Part shown: positions 9,301 through 13,489 of the stretch, piece by piece | Layout: every line of letters starts with the position of its first letter | Position numbering within the stretch: position 1 is the stretch's first letter | Origin: JAVEYA01 sp034003745 | GTDB taxonomy: Bacteria > Bacillota > Peptococcia > DRI-13 > PHAD01 | Direction of reading: 5' to 3' | Assembly (NCBI GenBank): GCA_034003745.1 | Contig: JAVEYA010000061.1 | Location: 1-13,489, forward strand | Length of the DNA: 13,489 nt | Notes under the pieces: generated by a model | What the model saw: the letters and a program-made list of their open reading frames with translations, nothing else | What the model was told of the DNA's origin: nothing | Databases searched by the model: none | Position numbers and translations under genes: made by a program

Positions 9301-9856
9301 GGTCATTGGTGAGGATCTCAAACCGCAGGTTGAATTTCCGGAATAATTCATCCTGCCACTGCTCAGCCAGGCTTCCGGGTGATACAATCATGCATCGCTT
9401 CAAATCGCCACGGATAATAAGCTCCTTTAGGAATAAGCCTGTCATGATAGTTTTCCCGGCACCAGGATCATCGGCCAGGATATAGCGAAGCGGTAATCTT
9501 GGCAGCATTTCTTGATATACTGCTGAGATTTGGTGAGGCAACGGTTCAATTGCAGATGTATGTACGGCAAGATAAGGGTCGAATATATGAGCTAAGTTGA
9601 TGCGATAGGCCTCTGAAGCAAGTCGGAGCAGATTGGCGTCTGCATCAAAGCTCCAGGGCAGGCTACCGTCCATTATTTCTATACTGTTTTCGTTTTCTCT
9701 ATATAATAACTGGCTGGCAAGCTGCCCTTTTCTGTCCTTAAAAGTTATCTCCAAGACATTGGTACCATACCATTTGACCGCAACAATAGAAACCGGTTCC
9801 TTACTGGCTATACCGGCAATAATGCTTCCAACGGTAATTTCCTCAAGTCGTGCCAT
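6341..9856 (-). CDS. SNF2-like superfamily 2 helicase with C-terminal DUF3883 nuclease-like domain
   Basis: 1,171 residues, ATG preceded by GAGGT at about 7-8 nt. Helicase motifs appear in order: motif I LADDPGAGKT (127-136), motif II CDEAH (229-233), motif III LLTATPHNG (265-273), motif V ATDAAGEGINLQ (560-571) and motif VI QRFGRIHRIGQ (590-600). An acidic charged insertion, SDDYDDEDLPSSELEDVEEN, lies at 421-440 between the two RecA-like lobes. A highly charged, probably helical stretch spans about 930-1000. The C-terminus (about 1040-1140) has GYDVES (1069-1074) and FIEVKGR (1089-1095), the D...ExK pattern of DUF3883, which is considered related to PD-(D/E)XK nucleases. It resembles the SNF2 helicases of DISARM-type and DUF499/DUF1156 modules. 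It is first in the operon and overlaps the DUF2971 gene by 4 nt. Inferred role: ATP-driven translocation on invading DNA, possibly with cleavage by the C-terminal domain. Confidence 0.93.
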   Translation of the reverse strand: MARLEEITVGSIIAGIASKEPVSIVAVKWYGTNVLEITFKDRKGQLASQLLYRENENSIEIMDGSLPWSFDADANLLRLASEAYRINLAHIFDPYLAVHTSAIEPLPHQISAVYQEMLPRLPLRYILADDPGAGKTIMTGLFLKELIIRGDLKRCMIVSPGSLAEQWQDELFRKFNLRFEILTNDRIESAVTGNVFTEANYCIVRLDKLARNEEIKDKLRITDWDLIVCDEAHKMSATVWGGEIKYTKRFQLGRLLSSITRHFLLLTATPHNGKEEDFQLFMSLIDQDRFEGASRTGNQAVDVSDVMRRVVKEELLKFDGRPLFPERLAYTVNYDLSPVEAKLYSAVTDYVQEEFNRADQLNSDRKTTVGFALTILQRRLASSPEAIYQSLRRRRERLENRLAEEIIGRRSAEYTIDVPISDDYDDEDLPSSELEDVEENLTEKASAASTISELEAEIRILKNLERMANEVRASGEDRKWDELSQLLQDNQNMFGADGMREKLIIFTEHRDTLRYLSDKIRSLFGYDESVVTIHGGLLRDERRKIEEIFKQDKEVRILIATDAAGEGINLQRAHLMVNYDLPWNPNRLEQRFGRIHRIGQTEVCHLWNLVSQETREGMVFRRLFDKLEQEREALGGKVFDILGKVTFNNRPLRELLIEAVRYGNDPEVRDRLYQVVDRSLDREALRALIEEHALTEDTMDIHQVMAIREDMERMEAHKLQPHFIEAFFIEAFFSVGGKVRPREKGRYEITFVPFAVRSRDMQIGFGEPVLQRYERICFDKEFCNIPGMAPAALICPGHPLLEATIDLIRERNVDVLKRGAVFVDESDFGTEARLLFYIEDAVQDGVILPNGSKRIISKHIHFVEIKENGGASNAGYAPYLDYRAAKAEELQAVREFINNQGWLHTDVEDIARGYAISQIIPAHVFEVKTRKIKIIEKTAKAVKDRLTAEIQYWDFRAADLKQKESAGKINAKLNSRLAARRAEELEARMQKRLAELETEKMISAMPPIIVGGALVIPRGLLHQLTDLTDTHNDEQSNRQAIEYAAMKAVMDIETSLGFIPRDVSGEKCGYDVESLIPQELRVDNVPLRFIEVKGRSKGANSVTVTKNEILTAFNKPDEYILAIVEVDGTNTKTVYLKNPFRERPDFASTSVNYDIMELINMSEVAYGGEPS
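7658..7687. repeat. 15-nt exact tandem duplication inside the helicase gene
   Basis: GAAAAATGCTTCGAT occurs twice back to back (7658-7672 and 7673-7687). It keeps the frame and encodes the protein string FIEAFFIEAFF around residues 723-733. Related helicases, as I recall them, often have a similar FIxxFFxxAF motif here, so the protein-level repeat may be ancestral rather than a recent slippage event. Confidence 0.85.
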
Positions 9857-9920
9857 TACCCATACCTCTTTTGGATTTAGAATCTGCCTTATTATTCGGC
9901 CTCTTCCAGCACTTTATTCC

Positions 9921-9950
9921 ATAATATCACAGATAACTGCATATAACCAA
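9921..9950 (-). promoter_or_regulatory. Putative sigma-A promoter of the defence operon
   Basis: On the minus strand TTGGTT (plus 9945-9950) and TATTAT (plus 9921-9926) are separated by 18 nt. A TG one base before the -10 box gives an extended -10 (TGATATTAT). The -10 box ends about 64 nt upstream of the helicase ATG. It lies downstream of the hairpin that ends the preceding transcript, so the four-gene operon would have its own vegetative promoter. Assigned from consensus match only. Confidence 0.5.
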
Positions 9951-9974
9951 TGGGTAGTTATAGTCGCAGCCAGA

Positions 9975-10001
9975 GAATAAAGCTTGCCGAGACGGCAAGC
10001 T
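9975..10001 (-). terminator. Intrinsic terminator after the zinc-ribbon gene
   Basis: A perfect 9-bp inverted repeat, AGCTTGCCG / CGGCAAGCT, with a 3-nt loop occupies 9981-10001. On the minus strand it is followed by TTATT, a weak T-tract. It begins about 16 nt after the stop of the zinc-ribbon gene. It separates that gene from the helicase operon. The weak T-tract leaves room for read-through. Confidence 0.6.
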
Positions 10002-10016
10002 CTGAGGACAAGATAA

Positions 10017-10199
10017 TCACTTCAACGATGTTTCGCCATGAAATTCCCAATAGATTTCTGTATAGGTACAGTTCTGATTTGAACAACATAGAGGAAACAC
10101 TCTATATAATTCAAAGTTTGGGTTGCGAACAACTTTAGCTAGTTTGGTTTGATCAAATATTAGGTGGTTACCGCACTTGGGACATATTTTTCTCATCAT
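10017..10199 (-). CDS. Small zinc-ribbon protein of unknown function
   Basis: 60 residues (59 if the second of two adjacent ATGs is used). A strong AGGAGG sits 4 nt before the first ATG and 7 nt before the second, so the second, at 10196, is the better spaced start. Two cysteine clusters, CPKCG (6-10) and CCSNQNC (38-44), could hold one zinc ion. The spacing loosely recalls phage Ogr/Delta-type zinc-finger activators, but the similarity is too weak to assign. It is the first gene after the broken end of sigK and has the same direction. I see no terminator between them, so sigma-E-driven sigK transcription could extend into it. Function is unknown; a DNA-binding or regulatory role for the putative element is only a guess. 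Confidence 0.7.
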   Translation of the reverse strand: MMRKICPKCGNHLIFDQTKLAKVVRNPNFELYRVFPLCCSNQNCTYTEIYWEFHGETSLK

Positions 10200-10254
10200 C
10201 CGGCCTCCTTTTTAGCTTTTCAATACAAGTAATACCGGATTTTGCTGCCTATTT

Positions 10255-10287
10255 GTATAACGGATATCTTTATACTGTTATCTCGTT
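10255..10287. other. Candidate attachment site at the sigK break
   Basis: On the minus strand the conserved coding stretch AACGAGATAACA (plus 10276-10287) is followed directly by GTATAA-9 nt-TTATAC, a perfect 6-bp inverted repeat (plus 10255-10260 and 10270-10275). The corresponding codons in B. subtilis sigK carry the AATGA skin recombination core; here the equivalent is AACGA. The first base of the repeat is in the last sense codon and the truncated gene's stop codon lies within the first arm. The position and symmetry fit a serine-recombinase attachment site, but the second copy needed for proof is not in the window. Confidence 0.45.
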
Positions 10288-10713
10288 ACCCTCTTTATCC
10301 ACTCCAATAGGGTCATATAAGGATACTTCGCCTTTATTTTTTTTAGTGGCGCGCAGATGCATCAGGATTTCATTTTCGATGCACCGGGCGGCATAAGTAG
10401 CCAGTTTGGTGCCTTTGTTCATGTCAAAGGTGTTAATAGCTTTGATTAAACCGATGGTGCCAATGGAAATAATATCGTCTTTATCATTGCTGGCGCCGTC
10501 AAATTTTTTGCTGATATGTGCCACCAATCGCAAGTTATGTTCAATTAAAACATTTCGGGCGGACAAGTCCCCGTTTTTGGCTTTCTCCAGATAGTGACTT
10601 TCCTCCTGATCGGACAAAGGCTGAGGAAAAGCGTTATTGTTAAGATAATAAATTAACAGCGCCAGACTCTGTAAGACCGTCGCTACTACCAGGACCATCG
10701 TGACTAAACTCAT
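10270..10713 (-). CDS. sigK: RNA polymerase sigma-K, N-terminal half (spoIVCB-like), interrupted
   Basis: 147 codons. The chosen ATG (10713) gives a hydrophobic pro-sequence of the same length as in B. subtilis pro-sigma-K: 28 residues up to the F of the conserved NNAF. An ATG 75 nt further upstream would add an unsupported leader and lies upstream of the likely promoter start. Conserved blocks follow: NNAFPQPLS (26-34), RNVLIEHNLRLVAHI (53-67), DIISIGTIGLIKAI (80-93), GTKLATYAARCIENEILMHL (101-120) and DPIGVDKEGNEIT (134-146). These cover regions 1.2-2.4, including core binding and -10 recognition. The frame then ends with V-stop. Regions 3-4 (about 95 residues, with the -35-binding helix-turn-helix) are missing. 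In the family, pro-sigma-K is membrane-tethered and activated by the SpoIVFB protease in the mother cell. The truncation at this exact place suggests a split gene needing DNA excision. A decayed gene is the alternative. Confidence 0.93.
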   Translation of the reverse strand: MSLVTMVLVVATVLQSLALLIYYLNNNAFPQPLSDQEESHYLEKAKNGDLSARNVLIEHNLRLVAHISKKFDGASNDKDDIISIGTIGLIKAINTFDMNKGTKLATYAARCIENEILMHLRATKKNKGEVSLYDPIGVDKEGNEITV

Positions 10714-10751
10714 GCACAGCCAACCCCCAGTTTCTTTTTTGTCGTTGTAAC

Positions 10752-10779
10752 ATAGTATGAAAGGCGGCTGAAAATGTGC
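10752..10779 (-). promoter_or_regulatory. Putative sigma-E promoter of sigK
   Basis: On the minus strand GCACATT (plus 10773-10779) and CATACTAT (plus 10752-10759) are 13 nt apart. They match the sigma-E consensus (KMATATT, about 14 nt, CATACAMT) at 6 of 7 and 7 of 8 positions. The predicted transcript start is about 30 nt before the sigK ATG. Sigma-E control of sigK is established in Bacillus, so the site fits expectation. Confidence 0.55.
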
Positions 10780-10856
10780 CAGTACCAAAACTTAGTTTTA
10801 AAACTTTTATACCGAAATAAGTACTTCTGTTTATGCCAAATTTGTTAAATATTTTG

Positions 10857-10863
10857 CATAATA
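10857..10863 (+). promoter_or_regulatory. Possible forespore (sigma-G/F) -10 element of the SASP gene
   Basis: CATAATA fits the CATnnTA -10 consensus for forespore sigma factors and lies about 68 nt before the SASP start codon. The -35 region 17 nt upstream (GCCAA) is a poor match. SASP genes are normally sigma-G dependent, which is the main reason to consider it. Confidence 0.3.
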
Positions 10864-10931
10864 TCTTTTCATATTTTGCGGGAAGACTATCAGTGAACCT
10901 AAAAATAAACTTATACAAGGAGGACAATAAA

Positions 10932-11144
10932 ATGGCCAACCAGACGTCAAATCAGATGTCTACTCAGACTCCCGGAGCAAAAAACGTTCTCAACAATTTC
11001 AAGTATGAAATTGCCAACGAATTAGGAATCGGCAACTATGCTACTGTTGACAAGGGCTCCTTAACTTCCAGACAGAATGGTTATATTGGCGGCACTATCA
11101 CCAAGAAACTGGTTCAGTACGCCATGGACAACATGAGCAAATAA
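10932..11144 (+). CDS. Small acid-soluble spore protein, alpha/beta type
   Basis: 70 residues; the start ATG has AAGGAGGA about 7 nt upstream. The alpha/beta SASP signature is present in both halves: FKYEIANELG (23-32), containing the EIA-N-E site cut by the germination protease GPR, and LTSRQNGYIGGTITKKLV (44-61), the C-terminal DNA-binding block. The N-terminal 14 residues are Q/T/S/N-rich, as is usual. In the family these proteins coat forespore DNA, protect it from UV and chemicals, and are degraded on germination. It is divergent from sigK, with 218 bp between the two start codons. A strong terminator follows. Confidence 0.93.
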   Translation: MANQTSNQMSTQTPGAKNVLNNFKYEIANELGIGNYATVDKGSLTSRQNGYIGGTITKKLVQYAMDNMSK

Positions 11145-11165
11145 GCTCATCCGCAGGAAGAAATC

Positions 11166-11201
11166 AAAAACCAGCAAGGATTTTATCCTTACTGGTTTTT
11201 T
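11166..11201. terminator. Bidirectional intrinsic terminator between SASP and FmdB-like genes
   Basis: ACCAG-C-AAGGAT / ATCCTT-A-CTGGT form a stem with one C/A mismatch and a TTT loop. The stem is flanked by A-rich sequence on the left and TTTTTT on the right. It can therefore terminate the plus-strand SASP transcript and, on the minus strand, the FmdB-like transcript whose stop codon lies just to its right. Confidence 0.85.
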
Positions 11202-11212
11202 AATTGCTTATT

Positions 11213-11440
11213 TCAGGTATCGGCAGCAGCCGTTTCCGCGGCCGGGGCGGCGGAAGATTTGGAATCCGTGGAATAAAAGCCTGAACACTTATAAAGAACT
11301 CCCACATTCTTGCCTATAACCCGGTGGACGGGCGAACCACAAGTAGGGCAAGCGTCCAATGCTTTTTCTTTAATACCCTGACGGACCGTAAATTTGCCGC
11401 ACGCAGGACAGCGATAATCATAACTGGGTATTTCGTCCAC
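11213..11440 (-). CDS. FmdB-type zinc-ribbon protein
   Basis: About 72-75 residues. YDYRCPACGKF near the N-terminus, CPTCG about 20 residues later and GFYSTD before an A/S/T-rich tail are the FmdB/CxxC_CxxC_SSSS family pattern; the two CxxC pairs should bind zinc. The function of the family is poorly known. The start is unusual. Family members normally begin MPxYDYRC, but here the codon before PSYDYRC is ATA (plus 11429-11431), 8 nt after a perfect AAGGAGG. The only conventional candidates in frame are a GTG (11440) that overlaps that Shine-Dalgarno and an ATG inside the end of the upstream PBP gene. I list the GTG as the outer limit. The gene lies about 50 nt downstream of the PBP gene and is probably co-transcribed with it. 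Confidence 0.85.
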   Translation of the reverse strand: MDEIPSYDYRCPACGKFTVRQGIKEKALDACPTCGSPVHRVIGKNVGVLYKCSGFYSTDSKSSAAPAAETAAADT

Positions 11441-11489
11441 CTCCTTTTTATAATCTACTAAAAAATAATAGAAGTTTGGAGGTTTCTTG

Positions 11490-13244
11490 TCAAGACTCAT
11501 TTTCCAATATGTTTTCCAGCGCCAGAATCTCCTCGGCGATTTCTTTGAACACCGGCGCGGCATTATCGCCGCCGCGCAACCCTGTGAACGCCCCCGCGGC
11601 GTTTTCTTCCACCATGACAGCGATAGCCAGACGAGGAGTGTCCACAGGCGTATATCCGGCAAACCAGGCGATGACCTTGTCGGTATTATTGGTTTGTGCT
11701 GTTCCGGTTTTTCCGGCAGTACCGTATCCATCCAGCCAGCCCTGCAAACCGGAACCGCTTTGCACCGCACTGACCAGAGCTTTTTGCAAAATTTTGGCGG
11801 TCTCGGTACTGATAGCCTGAACAGCGGGCTGATTGGGATATTCATAAATAAGGTCGCCCTGATAGTTGCGAATGGAGGATAATAACCGGGTCGGACGGTA
11901 GCGTCCATCCCGGGCAATTGTCGCGTATAAATTGGCAATCTGCAGCGGGCTGACCAAAACGCCCTGCTGGCCGATGGAAGCATTGCCCAACAGTGCCGGT
12001 GGGGAAGCGGTATTGATATTCACCGTAAAGCCCAGCCTGGAGGCATATTCGTAAAATTTGGCGTTGCCCAGGCGTTGCCCCAATTGCACAAAGGTCGTAT
12101 TACAGGAGCGGCTGACCGCCTCTTCCATATTGACCTCTCCGTGCGGCCTAAGACAGCTGATTACCGTGCCGTCGTTAAATTCATGTACTCCGGTGCAGTT
12201 GAACTTCTCACCTGGAGCGACCAAACCTTCTTCCAGCACCCCGGCCGCCACCGTCATTTTAAAAACGGAGCCGGGATAGAAAGCCACCCGGGAAGTACGG
12301 TCAATCAATTCGTCCCGACCGTCCAAATATTTTTCAATCTTGTTTTGCTCAAAATTTGGGCGGCTGGCTACGGCCAGAATATCGCCGCTGGCGATATCGA
12401 GCACTACTACCGCGCCTCGAATAATCTGCTCGTCCATGACTCTTTCCACAATTCCCTGGTATCTCTTGTCCAGGGTCAGCACCAGATGATTTCTCCAGGG
12501 ATCGGAAGAATCATTTTGCCGCTTATAACCCAAACCAGGCAAAAGCTTGCCGTTCGCATCGGTCAGGCCCAGGATCTTATCCTGGGAGCGGGAGCCCCGC
12601 AACACCTCTTCATATTTGCCCTCCAAGCCGCTGACACCGATATTATCCGTTATTTTATAGGCAGTGGGCAGGCTGGAATTGGTATCGGTTGTCTTTTTAT
12701 TCTCGCGGAGTTCCTGCCATTGCGCAGAATCGATCCTGTTCAAATAGCCGACAATATGTCGGGCCAGAGAGTTTTCTCCGTATCTGATTTTCATGGGTAT
12801 AACGGCAGTAGCAGCGATTACGGAGCTCTGCAACTGCTGAATCTCCCCTTCCGTCAAGTTCGTTTTTACGATGACGGGGGTACGGCTGCCGTAAAGGTCT
12901 TGCTCCCTTTTTATCCGGGTGGAAATCTCGGAGGGAGTCATCTCAATAAGGACGGACAGCGCCTTCGCTAAAGCATTCAGATCGTTTATGCTGGAAGGAA
13001 ACACGATCAGCGCGGGCTTAACCTGTGAGTCCGTCAGGGAAAGCAGGTTCCTATCCAGTATCTCGCCCCGGTAATATTCCTCTGCGGAGATAACCTGGGT
13101 GCGGTATTTCAGGGCCTTTTCCGCCAAAGCCACACCCGTATCGGGACTGTCCCACAACTGCAAATAAGCCGTCCGGGCAAAGAGAAAGACGAACAGCAGC
13201 GCGGATACGCCTAAAATATAATGGATGCGTTTATTCATATTCAT
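11490..13244 (-). CDS. Class B penicillin-binding protein (peptidoglycan transpeptidase)
   Basis: 584 residues. One membrane segment (about 8-26: YILGVSALLFVFLFARTAY) anchors an extracellular protein. The PBP dimerisation domain follows; part of it is RGEILDRN at 59-66. The transpeptidase domain (about 270-580) holds the catalytic SVFK (326-329), SCN (380-382) and KTG (512-514, in AGKTGTAQ) motifs, so it should be an active D,D-transpeptidase that cross-links peptidoglycan and binds beta-lactams. No PASTA domains are present, unlike SpoVD or PbpB of B. subtilis. Location next to spore genes suggests, but does not prove, a role in spore cortex or engulfment. The first of two nearby ATGs is chosen because AGGAGG lies about 12 nt upstream of it, against about 18 nt for the second. 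That ribosome-binding site is part of a hairpin. Confidence 0.93.
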   Translation of the reverse strand: MNMNKRIHYILGVSALLFVFLFARTAYLQLWDSPDTGVALAEKALKYRTQVISAEEYYRGEILDRNLLSLTDSQVKPALIVFPSSINDLNALAKALSVLIEMTPSEISTRIKREQDLYGSRTPVIVKTNLTEGEIQQLQSSVIAATAVIPMKIRYGENSLARHIVGYLNRIDSAQWQELRENKKTTDTNSSLPTAYKITDNIGVSGLEGKYEEVLRGSRSQDKILGLTDANGKLLPGLGYKRQNDSSDPWRNHLVLTLDKRYQGIVERVMDEQIIRGAVVVLDIASGDILAVASRPNFEQNKIEKYLDGRDELIDRTSRVAFYPGSVFKMTVAAGVLEEGLVAPGEKFNCTGVHEFNDGTVISCLRPHGEVNMEEAVSRSCNTTFVQLGQRLGNAKFYEYASRLGFTVNINTASPPALLGNASIGQQGVLVSPLQIANLYATIARDGRYRPTRLLSSIRNYQGDLIYEYPNQPAVQAISTETAKILQKALVSAVQSGSGLQGWLDGYGTAGKTGTAQTNNTDKVIAWFAGYTPVDTPRLAIAVMVEENAAGAFTGLRGGDNAAPVFKEIAEEILALENILENES

Positions 13245-13250
13245 GACAAT

Positions 13251-13283
13251 AAAAAACCTCCTGTCCGTATCCTTGCCAGGAGG
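13251..13283 (-). promoter_or_regulatory. Hairpin enclosing the PBP ribosome-binding site, followed by T6
   Basis: On the minus strand CCTCCTG (plus 13277-13283) can pair with CAGGAGG (plus 13257-13263) across a 13-nt loop, and six T residues follow. The 3' arm contains the Shine-Dalgarno of the PBP gene, so folding would block ribosome binding. The geometry also resembles an intrinsic terminator placed before the start codon. It may act as an attenuator or a translational switch; no trigger is evident. Confidence 0.45.
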
Positions 13284-13366
13284 CGTTGTTTTTATAAAAA
13301 TAGAGAACCAAATGTTCCCTTATTTTGTCTATATGACGAAAAATATTTTAGGAGGCGTTGTTTATA
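13278..13366. repeat. Direct repeat pair AGGAGGCGTTGTT
   Basis: AGGAGGCGTTGTT, each followed closely by TATAA, occurs at 13278-13296 and 13350-13366, 72 bp apart. The spacer of the first has two extra T residues. On the minus strand both read as CCTCCT-containing anti-Shine-Dalgarno sequences in the PBP leader. Confidence 0.75.
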
Positions 13367-13489
13367 ATGCTCCCTATTGTCAAGACACGGAATTAGAAAA
13401 TTTAAGTTAATTCTCCTTTCCGTGTTGAATTTATCAAGCAGCCACAATGAGCTTGCTTTTCGAGTAAAAATCAGAGGGGCAAGCCCCGG

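Larger units (their letters stand above)
1..10287. mobile_element. Putative sigK-intervening (skin-like) element, right end; other end outside window
   Basis: All DNA to the left of the sigK break point looks accessory: an unknown small zinc-ribbon gene and a defence module of uneven base composition. The break is at the codon region where skin elements split sigK in other spore-formers. The right boundary is placed near 10276-10287, where the conserved sigma-K sequence ends. No recombinase and no C-terminal sigK half is visible in these 10 kb, so the assignment rests on the boundary alone. Alternatives are a non-excisable insertion in a dead sigK, or a genomic rearrangement. Confidence 0.45.
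13245..13489. other. Upstream region of the PBP gene without a recognisable gene
   Basis: These 245 bases contain the hairpin and direct repeats listed separately. They also contain an 8-bp inverted repeat ACACGGAA / TTCCGTGT (13385-13392 and 13418-13425) around an AT-rich loop, and a tight GGGGC-AA-GCCCC palindrome at 13476-13487 near the window edge. Short open frames exist but show no family resemblance. I could not place a convincing promoter for the PBP gene; a TTGACA on the minus strand has no well-spaced -10. Confidence 0.6.

Noticed and set aside
6341..9856. Calling the locus a canonical DISARM system
   Set aside because: The helicase resembles the DISARM SNF2 type, but no DrmA, DrmB or DrmC-like protein is present, and the DUF1156/DUF499 pair points to a different module.
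1..10287. CRISPR array, tRNA or insertion sequence
   Set aside because: No regularly spaced repeats, cloverleaf-like segments or transposase motifs were seen on either strand.
10714..10788. Longer N-terminus for sigK from an ATG 75 nt upstream
   Set aside because: The downstream ATG gives a pro-sequence of the same length as B. subtilis pro-sigma-K, and the upstream ATG would be ahead of the predicted sigma-E transcript start.
10833..10931. N-terminal extension of the SASP frame
   Set aside because: The ATG at 10932 has a perfect AAGGAGGA at the right distance and starts the typical MANQ-type SASP N-terminus; the extension is non-coding leader.
11213..11983. 256-codon minus-strand frame reaching upstream from the FmdB-like gene
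   Set aside because: Everything before about 11440 overlaps the PBP gene in another frame and gives an Arg/Pro/Trp-rich nonsense sequence. Only the C-terminal 72-75 residues are a real protein.
12075..12971. 298-codon open frame on the plus strand
   Set aside because: It lies wholly antisense to the transpeptidase domain of the PBP gene, which has all catalytic motifs. The antisense product has no recognisable motif or ribosome-binding site.
13368..13397. Nine-codon leader-peptide-like frame after AGGAGG on the plus strand
   Set aside because: Spacing to the AGGAGG is long (about 12 nt), there is no downstream plus-strand gene to regulate, and the AGGAGG is better explained as part of the direct repeat.

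Overview
The window comes from an endospore-forming Firmicute. The evidence is an alpha/beta-type small acid-soluble spore protein, the N-terminal half of the mother-cell sigma factor sigma-K with its membrane pro-sequence, a strong AGGAGG-type ribosome-binding site at most genes, and a class B penicillin-binding protein. I cannot name the genus. The composition is moderate, with local sampled values from about 28% to 62% GC.

Right part (about 10,270-13,489), chromosomal backbone: on the minus strand lie a class B penicillin-binding transpeptidase and a small FmdB-type zinc-ribbon protein. Facing them across a bidirectional terminator is a plus-strand SASP gene. Divergent from the SASP gene is sigK, read on the minus strand from a good sigma-E-like promoter. 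The sigK reading frame matches sigma-K closely through region 2, then stops right after the DKEGNEIT motif. That is where skin-type intervening elements split sigK in Bacillus and Clostridioides. Regions 3 and 4 are not in the window.

Left part (1 to about 10,270), accessory DNA starting at the sigK break: first comes an inverted repeat and a small zinc-ribbon protein with a terminator. Then a promoter drives a tight four-gene minus-strand operon: SNF2-like helicase with a C-terminal DUF3883 (nuclease-like) domain, a DUF2971 protein (ATGA overlap), a DUF1156 zinc-containing adenine-type DNA methyltransferase, and a DUF499 ATPase with an N-terminal Swt1-like HEPN domain (cut by the window edge). 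DUF499, DUF1156 and a DUF3883 helicase are a recurrent gene set in defence-island surveys, usually interpreted as a restriction/modification-like anti-phage module. The DUF2971 gene is an AT-rich fourth member.

Main interpretation (inference): a multi-gene anti-phage module may be carried inside a sigK-intervening (skin-like) element that would be excised in the mother cell during sporulation. Neither the C-terminal half of sigK nor a site-specific recombinase is visible here. Both would have to lie beyond position 1 if this is correct.
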